5,380 nt of DNA from Verrucomicrobiia bacterium (GTDB lineage Bacteria; Verrucomicrobiota; Verrucomicrobiia; Limisphaerales; Palsa-1400): contig JAICXV010000212.1 of NCBI GenBank assembly GCA_025934545.1, positions 1 through 5,380 on the forward strand, in the 5' to 3' direction. This document shows positions 1 to 4,950 of this stretch, in pieces. The position numbers were made by a program, and so were the translations under genes. The notes under the pieces are model-generated. The model ran no database searches, was not told where the DNA came from, and worked only from the letters and a program-made list of their open reading frames with translations. The number at the start of each line of letters is the position of its first letter. Positions within the stretch are counted from its first letter, which is position 1.

Positions 1-1
1 C

Positions 2-1234
2 AATAACGTTCTTGCTTGCGCTGGTTCGAGCGCGACCTTCAGCACCGTCGCAAGCGGCAGCGGTCCGTTTAGTTATCTGTGGAAGAAAAACGGAAACCTG
101 ATCGGCGGCCAAACGACCTCGGCGTTGACCATTTCACCAGTCGCCAGCAGCGACGGTGGAACTTATAGCGTGGAAGTTACCGGCGCGTGCGGCACCGCGA
201 CCAATAGCGCGACCTTGACCTTGAACAGCTTTACGTCGACCGCTTTGAACAACGTCAATGCCTGCGCGGGTAATTTTGTTACCTTCAGCACCACAGTGAC
301 GGCGACTGGCCCGGTCACTTTCGTTTGGAGGAAGAACGGTAATCTCCTGGCTGGCGCCACGACCAACTCATACAACATCGCCAGCGCCCAAGCGTCTGAT
401 GCCGGGACTTACAGTGTGGTGATTAGTTCGGCGTGCTCGGCACAGACGAACTCCGCCATATTGACCCTCAATCAATCCGTCACCGCCACGGCGATCCTGC
501 CGTTGACGCGTTGCCCGGGGCAATCCGCCACATTTAGCACTTCGGTTGGCGGCACTGGTCCGTTCACGTTTGTTTGGAAACAAAATGGCAACGTCATCGC
601 AGCAGCGACCACGAACTCGCTCACGATTGCGTCACCTACGAATAGCGATAGCGGCACCTACAGTGTTATCGTCAGCGGTTATTGCGGTAGCGTGACCAAT
701 AGCGCAACGCTCACTGTGAAGACCAATGCATCGTCCACTCCGTTGGCTGACCTCACCGTTTGCTCGGGACAAAATGCCACGTTCACGACAAGCGCCTCCG
801 GCACCGCGCCGTTCTCCTTTAAATGGCGCAGGAACGGCACGCTCATTTCCGGTGCGACGGCCAGCAGCCTGACGGTCGCTTCCGTCTCTACCGCCAACGC
901 CGGCACCTACAGTGTTGAAGTCACCGGTTCGTGCAATACCGCAACGAACTTTGCGACGTTGACCGTCACTCCGGGCACATCGGCATCCGCGCTGTTCAAC
1001 CAAACGATTTGCTCTGATCCGAATGGGGTCGTCACCTTTAGTACTGTCGCGGCGGGCACCGGTCCGTTCACTTACATCTGGCGCACCAATGGCACGCAAA
1101 TCGCCTACGCAACCGGCAACACCTTGATGCTGACGAACCCGCCGCCGTCGACGAACATTTACATCGTCGCGGTTGAAGTCTACGGCGCGTGCAACAGCGT
1201 GACCAATACTGCGCAGTTGTTCGTCAACCAGACC
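2..1234 (+). repeat. Five tandem Ig-like modules, 83-residue period
   Basis: Protein-level tandem repeats: module 1 at 2-229 (76 residues, start cut by the window), module 2 at 230-478, module 3 at 479-727, module 4 at 728-976 and module 5 at 977-1234. Modules 2, 3 and 4 are each exactly 249 bases (83 residues); module 5 is 258 bases (86 residues). The shared pattern is Cys, then Phe-(Ser/Thr)-Thr, Gly-x-x-Pro, a core Trp, Asn-Gly, a Tyr-x-Val strand, a second Cys, and a closing hydrophobic strand such as ATLTL or ATLTV. Module 5 is the most divergent: it has SDPNG after its first Cys and lacks the GTYSV strand. The DNA of the modules has diverged clearly even where the protein pattern is kept, so this is an old duplication rather than a recent expansion. 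Confidence 0.85.
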
Positions 1235-1966
1235 ATCGTTGGGACGGGCCCGTTGGTCTACGGCAATTACACCGACATTGTCATCAACGACAATCAACCG
1301 GCTACGCCGTATCCCTTGTCGCTCAATGTGACGTGTGTTCGCGGCACCGTTCAGAAAGTGACGGTGACGCTGATGAACATCTCGCACACCTATCCGAGCG
1401 ACATCTGCGCGCTGCTCGTCGGACCGACCGGCATCGCTGTGCCGCTCATGACCGATTGCGGCGGCAGTGCGCCGATTCAGTTCTGCACGCTGACGTTTGA
1501 TGATTTCGCTTCGACGAACCTGCCGCACGACGATCAGATCTCGGCCGGCACTTACAAGCCGACGTCGTACCTGACTAACCCGCGCTTCCCTTCGCCGGCA
1601 CCAGCGATCAATTCGCTCTCATTGTCATCGTTCGTTGGCGTTGACCCGACCGGCACCTGGTCGCTCTACGTTTTCGACAATGACATCCTGGATGACGGCA
1701 CGATGAAGGGTGGCTGGGCGTTGAACTTGATTTACGGCGACGATTCTCCGTTCCAATTCAACAACCCGACGTATCTGCCTGACGGCACGTTCCAAACGAC
1801 ACTGACGGGCGCGCCTGGATTCAATTACGTGATCCAATCGTCGACCGATTTGGTGAACTGGACGACGATCGTCAGCACGAATATGCCGACCGGTAGCTAT
1901 ACCTTGACGGTCCCCGTCTCGAGCGCCGGCCCGATGCAGTTCTATCGCGCCATCCGCACGCCGTAA
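2..1966 (+). CDS. Ig-like repeat surface protein with P domain (5' end outside window)
   Basis: The frame is open from the left edge (first whole codon at base 2) to the TAA at 1964-1966, giving 654 visible residues; the true start and any signal peptide lie upstream. Visible order: five immunoglobulin-like modules (residues 1-411), a proprotein-convertase-type P domain (about 418-579) and a 75-residue C-terminal module (580-654). The Ig modules carry a core Trp followed by a K/R/Q/T-x-N-G turn, and modules 1-4 have the G-T-Y-S-V strand typical of bacterial Ig_3-like domains. No enzyme domain is visible, although one could lie upstream. The architecture is that of a secreted or surface-exposed adhesive or structural protein, and the C-terminal module style points to Verrucomicrobiota. 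There is no transmembrane anchor, LPxTG or PEP-CTERM motif at the visible end. Export and function are inferred; the domain reading is from sequence pattern only. Confidence 0.9.
   Translation, partial: NNVLACAGSSATFSTVASGSGPFSYLWKKNGNLIGGQTTSALTISPVASSDGGTYSVEVTGACGTATNSATLTLNSFTSTALNNVNACAGNFVTFSTTVTATGPVTFVWRKNGNLLAGATTNSYNIASAQASDAGTYSVVISSACSAQTNSAILTLNQSVTATAILPLTRCPGQSATFSTSVGGTGPFTFVWKQNGNVIAAATTNSLTIASPTNSDSGTYSVIVSGYCGSVTNSATLTVKTNASSTPLADLTVCSGQNATFTTSASGTAPFSFKWRRNGTLISGATASSLTVASVSTANAGTYSVEVTGSCNTATNFATLTVTPGTSASALFNQTICSDPNGVVTFSTVAAGTGPFTYIWRTNGTQIAYATGNTLMLTNPPPSTNIYIVAVEVYGACNSVTNTAQLFVNQTIVGTGPLVYGNYTDIVINDNQPATPYPLSLNVTCVRGTVQKVTVTLMNISHTYPSDICALLVGPTGIAVPLMTDCGGSAPIQFCTLTFDDFASTNLPHDDQISAGTYKPTSYLTNPRFPSPAPAINSLSLSSFVGVDPTGTWSLYVFDNDILDDGTMKGGWALNLIYGDDSPFQFNNPTYLPDGTFQTTLTGAPGFNYVIQSSTDLVNWTTIVSTNMPTGSYTLTVPVSSAGPMQFYRAIRTP
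1253..1738 (+). other. P domain (proprotein convertase-type beta-sandwich)
   Basis: This is a domain within the Ig-repeat protein, about 162 residues. The landmarks match the P domain that follows subtilisin-like catalytic domains in kexin and furin and that also occurs alone in bacterial secreted proteins: a 'SHTYPSD' segment in the place of the usual H-T-W/Y-x-x-D, then 'LLVGPTG', and a terminal 'GTWSLYVFDND' ... 'GGWALNL' strand pair. Four Cys residues lie inside it (in LNVTC, SDIC, MTDC and QFC), which could form two disulfides. No protease catalytic domain is visible in front of it; the preceding 411 residues are Ig modules. The assignment rests on motif recognition without a profile search. 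Confidence 0.75.
1739..1963 (+). other. C-terminal 'FYRA' module typical of Verrucomicrobiota
   Basis: The last 75 residues of the Ig-repeat protein form a short beta-rich module. It reads 'GTFQTTLTG', then 'YVIQSSTDLVNWTTI', and ends in 'QFYRAIRTP'. I recognise this layout (ST-D-L-x-x-W-T, then a Gly-rich stretch, then R-F/Q-F-Y-R) as a common ending of large secreted proteins in Verrucomicrobiota and some Planctomycetota. Its function is not established to my knowledge; it may be a sorting or surface-association element, but that is inference. It is the best taxonomic clue in the window. Confidence 0.6.
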
Positions 1967-1967
1967 T

Positions 1968-3389
1968 TTACTGGATCCGCTCCGCCAACTCTGCGGCGGG
2001 GTAGGTCCAGATTTCGGCGAGTGTCGGATGATAATGCGGCATAGCGGCGAGTTGCTTCACTGTCATGCGATTGTGCATGGCGGCGATAATTTCATGAATC
2101 AATTCCCCGGCGACCGGGCCCACGCAGGCGCCGCCGACGATTTCGCCGGTTTGCGGGTTTGCGAGCAATTTAACAAAACCATCTTTCGCATCCATTATCA
2201 TCGATTTGCCGTGATCGCTGAACGGATAGGATGCCGCCACAAACGGCACACCGCGCGCGCTCGCTTCGCGTTCGGTCAAGCCGACCGTGGCGATCTGCGG
2301 ATCGGTGAACACGACGCTGGCCAGAAGCCGGTAATCGATGGCGCGTTTGCGGCCGGGATTGGCGATGTTGTGCGCCGCGATTTCACCTTGCTCGATTCCG
2401 ATGTGCACGATCTCGTAAGGTCCCGAACAATCGCCGGCTGCGTAAATATGCGGCGCGCTCGTTTGCATCTCGAGCGTGGTAACGATGCGACCGTATTCGG
2501 TTTCGACGTGCGCTTTATCGAGGCAAAGCGACGCCGTATTTGGGACGCGACCGAGCGCGAACAAAATCTCCTGCGCTGCGACTGTGTGAGTCGATCCGTT
2601 GTGCTCGAATTGGATTTCTTTCAATCTGCCGCGTCGTGATGCTCCGAGCAAACGTGTATTGCTGATGACACGGATATTCTCGCGACGAAAAACTTTGGTC
2701 AACGTCTGCGCCGCATCGATATCGAAATCGCGCAGCAAATGTTCGCTGCGTTGGATCACCGTTACCGCCACGTTAAATCGCGCGAAAAACTGCGCCAACT
2801 CTACCGCCACTGCGCCGCCACCGAGCACAATTAGCGACTTGGGAGGTTTTTCGAGCGAAAGCGCTTCGTCGCTGGTCAGGAAACCTACTTCGTTCAAGCG
2901 CGGCAAAGGCGACGGCGCGGTCGTAGACCCTGTCGTAATCACGAAATTTTTGGCCGTAATCCGTTTCGGAACGCGCTGCCTAACTTGCGACGGCAGCGGC
3001 AGTAGCGCCGCCGTGTGTGGATCTTCAAACCGGGCAAGCGCACGTAAAAACGTGAACTTCCCTTTTTCAAGTTGTCCCTGCCGATAGTCTGCGAAGTCAG
3101 CGATCATTGCGGCTTTGCGCGCCATCACTGCTTTGAAATCGAACCCGATTTTGGGAATTTTCAGGCCCCACGTTTTCCCGTTGCGCGCGAGATGAAGCAC
3201 GTGTGCCGCCTGCAACAATGCCTTACTCGGCATGCACCCGCGTAAAATGCAAAGGCCGCCAACTTCTTTGCCGCCTTCAACGACGACCACGCGCAATTTC
3301 GCGTCGGTCGCCGTGCGCGCCGCCGCGTAACCTGCGCTGCCGCCGCCGATAATCGCGACGTCGTAGTCAAATGAACCGTGGCTTTTCAC
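1968..3389 (-). CDS. FAD-dependent pyridine nucleotide-disulfide oxidoreductase, probably NADPH-linked
   Basis: A complete 473-residue class-I flavin disulfide reductase (Lpd/GR/MerA superfamily; members usually 450-480 residues), expected to be a cytoplasmic homodimer moving electrons from NAD(P)H through FAD and a redox disulfide to a substrate. Visible landmarks: FAD Rossmann motif GGGSAG (15-20); redox pair Cys47/Cys52 in CILRGC; nucleotide motif GGGAVAVE (190-197); second FAD motif HIYAAGD (314-320); dimerisation domain with the catalytic dyad His454/Glu459 in HPTLAE. Arg214 and Arg220 sit where glutathione reductase binds the NADPH 2'-phosphate, and the acidic residue usual in NAD-linked Lpd is Gln213. 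There is no C-terminal Cys pair, so it is not a classical MerA, and no E2/E3 complex gene is nearby. The start is GTG at 3389: an in-frame TGA immediately precedes it and no other start lies before the FAD motif. The substrate cannot be told from sequence. Confidence 0.93.
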   Translation of the reverse strand: MKSHGSFDYDVAIIGGGSAGYAAARTATDAKLRVVVVEGGKEVGGLCILRGCMPSKALLQAAHVLHLARNGKTWGLKIPKIGFDFKAVMARKAAMIADFADYRQGQLEKGKFTFLRALARFEDPHTAALLPLPSQVRQRVPKRITAKNFVITTGSTTAPSPLPRLNEVGFLTSDEALSLEKPPKSLIVLGGGAVAVELAQFFARFNVAVTVIQRSEHLLRDFDIDAAQTLTKVFRRENIRVISNTRLLGASRRGRLKEIQFEHNGSTHTVAAQEILFALGRVPNTASLCLDKAHVETEYGRIVTTLEMQTSAPHIYAAGDCSGPYEIVHIGIEQGEIAAHNIANPGRKRAIDYRLLASVVFTDPQIATVGLTEREASARGVPFVAASYPFSDHGKSMIMDAKDGFVKLLANPQTGEIVGGACVGPVAGELIHEIIAAMHNRMTVKQLAAMPHYHPTLAEIWTYPAAELAERIQ

Positions 3390-3402
3390 TCAACTCAACA
3401 TG

Positions 3403-3407
3403 CCTCC
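3403..3407 (-). promoter_or_regulatory. GGAGG ribosome binding site, long spacer
   Basis: On the minus strand a perfect GGAGG lies upstream of the GTG start of the disulfide oxidoreductase, with 13 bases between it and the start codon. That is longer than the usual 5-9. No ATG-initiated frame fits better: the ATG between them runs into a stop after two more codons, and the oxidoreductase frame itself is closed by TGA directly before the GTG. The GTG with this distant site is therefore the most economical reading, suggesting modest translation. Confidence 0.5.
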
Positions 3408-3427
3408 ACATGCCGGTTGTCCAAGTG

Positions 3428-3488
3428 AAAAAAATCAGGAGCGTCCGACCGATTGTCGGTGCGAATGAATCAGGCCGGTTGTTCGGCC
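3428..3488 (-). terminator. Possible weak terminator after the EamA transporter
   Basis: Two inverted repeats and a T-run follow one another at the 3' end of the transporter, read on the minus strand. First, a perfect GGCCG/CGGCC stem with a 6-base loop (3473-3488) overlaps the last codons. Second, a CCGAC/GTCGG stem with a 5-base loop (3445-3459) lies after the stop. Seven T residues follow at 3434-3428. The T-run is 10 bases beyond the second stem, farther than in a textbook intrinsic terminator, so efficiency is doubtful and readthrough into the oxidoreductase gene is possible. Confidence 0.3.
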
Positions 3489-4480
3489 AATTCCGCTCGG
3501 TCGCTGGGCCGAATGGGTAATTTCGAGGAATAGACCAGCACCAGCAGATTCGCGGCAGTAATGAGTCCGCCTCCAATGATCAAATGCAGCGTCAGTTTTT
3601 CATTGAGATAATTTGTTGCAGCGATTGCTGAAATGATTCCCGGAACAAACAGCGCAAAAATGCTGGTGAACAGAGGTTCGCAACAATAAATCAAACTGGC
3701 ATGCGTCGCGCAGATATGCTTCTGCCAGTAATTCATCAGGCCATAAGCCACCAGCGTGCAGCCGACCGTCAGGAAAGTGATTAAGCCGATCGCGGGCGCC
3801 GAATTGTAGCTCACCAGCCATTGCGTCGGTTTGCCGCCGGTAAAACAAACGACCGGCAACATAATCAACGCTATGCAGGCAAACATCACGGCACTGGTTG
3901 GGCCGCTGCGATTGTCCGAATATTTCGGTCGTTCCAGCCACAGAATCTGGCCGGTGAAAAAAATAGATGCCAAAATCGATTCCGCTTCGCCGCGACCGAG
4001 CGTCAATTCACGCCAATTAAAATTCGCCAAAAATCCCACGCCGATCATGACCATGGCACAACTCACCACGACGACCTTCGACGGCCAGCAGCGCTTTCGC
4101 AACGCGACGTAAATCGGAATGAAGATGCAGTAACATTGGGTCAAAAATGCCGAAGTTGAAGCGGTCGTGTGCAAAACGCCGTCCATCTGGAACAAAATTC
4201 CAAGGCCCCCGAATAACCCAAGGACCAGTCCTTGTCGCAATTCCAAACGGGTCATGGTCCGGAGAGAGCGCCGACTCCATCCCGCCACCACAACTGCGCC
4301 GACTCCAAAGCGCAACAGCAGCGACATCGCCGATAAAAACCAGGTGCTGGCGTCGGGGACGATTTGGCGTTGGCAATTACTCAGCGCCTTCATCGCCACA
4401 AAACTGGCGCCCCAAAAAGACGTCGCGAAGAACAACAACGCAACGGCTTTCGGTGATTTATCCGACTTGGCCAAAAACAT
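3470..4480 (-). CDS. EamA/DMT-superfamily transporter
   Basis: A complete 336-residue inner-membrane protein with about ten hydrophobic helices (near residues 11-31, 47-67, 84-101, 107-127, 134-152, 166-182, 194-214, 228-248, 258-281 and 296-317). This is the layout of two tandem EamA repeats in the drug/metabolite transporter superfamily. The second repeat shows the family ending: EPLFTSIFALF, then NEKLT, then HLIIGGGLITAANLLV. Between EPLF and NEKLT there are more residues than in the compact common form. Family members export amino acids, metabolites or drugs by proton or solute coupling; the substrate cannot be assigned here. A soluble tail follows from about residue 319. The start is ATG at 4480: no ATG, GTG or TTG occurs further upstream in frame before a stop. 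There is no clear Shine-Dalgarno sequence before it, which is odd and leaves leaderless translation possible. It lies 80 bases upstream of the oxidoreductase gene. Confidence 0.92.
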   Translation of the reverse strand: MFLAKSDKSPKAVALLFFATSFWGASFVAMKALSNCQRQIVPDASTWFLSAMSLLLRFGVGAVVVAGWSRRSLRTMTRLELRQGLVLGLFGGLGILFQMDGVLHTTASTSAFLTQCYCIFIPIYVALRKRCWPSKVVVVSCAMVMIGVGFLANFNWRELTLGRGEAESILASIFFTGQILWLERPKYSDNRSGPTSAVMFACIALIMLPVVCFTGGKPTQWLVSYNSAPAIGLITFLTVGCTLVAYGLMNYWQKHICATHASLIYCCEPLFTSIFALFVPGIISAIAATNYLNEKLTLHLIIGGGLITAANLLVLVYSSKLPIRPSDRAELAEQPA

Positions 4481-4514
4481 CCGGCAACAATAGCACAGAT
4501 TTGACGCCGCACAA
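4481..4514 (-). promoter_or_regulatory. Weak sigma70-like promoter candidate before the EamA gene
   Basis: On the minus strand TTGTGC (4514-4509) and TATTGT (4492-4487) are separated by 16 bases, and the -10-like box ends six bases before the ATG. Matches to consensus are 3 of 6 and 4 of 6. If real, transcription would begin at or very near the start codon, which would fit the missing Shine-Dalgarno sequence. A pattern this loose can occur by chance. Confidence 0.2.
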
Positions 4515-4554
4515 ATGCGCGGGACGATATTGGTCCGGCAGGGTTATTCACCCG

Positions 4555-4866
4555 TCAAACAGAATGTGCCTGTTCCAAACCAAGCTCCATCTCGGCGATA
4601 TCTTCAGCGGCGTTGCGGCGAACTTCTATCGTCGGTGTGCCTAACTGCTCATCCAACAAATCAGACTCTTTTTCCCATACCGCCGTGATAAGAAATAAAC
4701 CGAAGAAAATTCCCGCTAAAGGACGGCCTAAATCGAGATAGATCGAGTCTCCCGCCATAAAACCGAGGGCCGCGGTAATTCCCGTAAGAATGAGGAAAAC
4801 ATGTTTTGCTCGCAATGCCTTGAAACTAAACTCCTTCACCCATTTACCATCTGCGCATTTCGCCAA
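4555..4866 (-). CDS. Small two-helix membrane protein, function unknown
   Basis: I do not recognise this protein. The open frame gives up to 103 residues from TTG at 4866, directly preceded by CAA and an in-frame TGA. Visible parts: a basic soluble N-terminus, a first hydrophobic helix at about residues 23-39 (HVFLILTGITAALGFMAG), a short connector, a second helix at about 47-64, then an acidic, probably helical tail (EKESDLLDEQ onward) ending at the TGA at 4555-4557. The basic end before helix 1 and the acidic tail suggest both ends are cytoplasmic. The start is uncertain: TTG 4866 and GTG 4839 lack good ribosome sites, while TTG 4815 has AAGGAG 15 bases upstream. The frame is the same as that of the ATG overlapping the GT4 stop at 4950, from which it is separated by two stop codons, so the gene may have lost its original 5' part. 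Its position between a GT4 gene and a transporter is the only functional hint. Confidence 0.55.
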   Translation of the reverse strand: MAKCADGKWVKEFSFKALRAKHVFLILTGITAALGFMAGDSIYLDLGRPLAGIFFGLFLITAVWEKESDLLDEQLGTPTIEVRRNAAEDIAEMELGLEQAHSV

Positions 4867-4950
4867 TTGTCAGCACGATTTTGCCGTGGGGAATTTCCTT
4901 GATGCCCAATGGGGCGCGGTGTTGCTCTAGCAAAAATGTTCGATGGGCAT
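4844..4950 (-). pseudogene. Possible frameshifted 5' part of the small membrane protein gene
   Basis: The stop of the GT4 gene overlaps an ATG as TGATG, the usual form of translational coupling. That ATG (4950) reads MPIEHFC and stops at TAG (4929-4927). One frame over, the sequence stays open from TTG 4933 to TAA 4846-4844. It encodes 29 residues of ordinary protein-like composition (for example GIKEIPHGKIVLTIGEM) with codon thirds mostly G or C. The two frames would join if the run of five T residues at 4936-4932 had one more T. A second, opposite shift near 4850-4840 would rejoin the frame of the two-helix protein. This could be a decayed gene, a sequence error, or chance; I do not recognise the peptide. 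Confidence 0.3.

Noticed and set aside
2..1234. Recent tandem DNA duplication or recombination hotspot in the Ig array
   Set aside because: The modules match at protein level, but their nucleotide sequences have diverged widely, with no long identical stretches.
632..1528. A 298-codon open frame on the minus strand opposite the Ig repeats
   Set aside because: It is very rich in Arg, Gly and Ala and shows no domain pattern, and it lies wholly opposite a convincing plus-strand repeat protein. It is a by-product of codon bias in the Ig modules.
1982..1996. CCGC/GCGG inverted repeat just past the Ig gene stop, considered as a terminator
   Set aside because: The stem is only four pairs, no T-run follows in either direction, and it lies inside the oxidoreductase coding sequence.
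2028..3087. Two overlapping plus-strand open frames (203 and 162 codons) opposite the oxidoreductase
   Set aside because: The minus-strand protein has every expected family motif over its full length; the plus-strand translations look random.
1968..3389. Mercuric reductase (merA) assignment
   Set aside because: There is no C-terminal Cys pair and no N-terminal metal-binding domain, the redox centre differs from the MerA pattern, and no mer genes lie nearby.
4507..4522. CCGCGC/GTGCGG hairpin between the small protein gene and the EamA gene, considered as a terminator or operator
   Set aside because: Six pairs including a G-U and no T-run on the minus strand; too weak to call alone.
3600..4644. 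Several open frames on both strands overlapping the EamA gene
   Set aside because: Their translations lack hydrophobic or domain structure and are out of frame with the clear ten-helix transporter.
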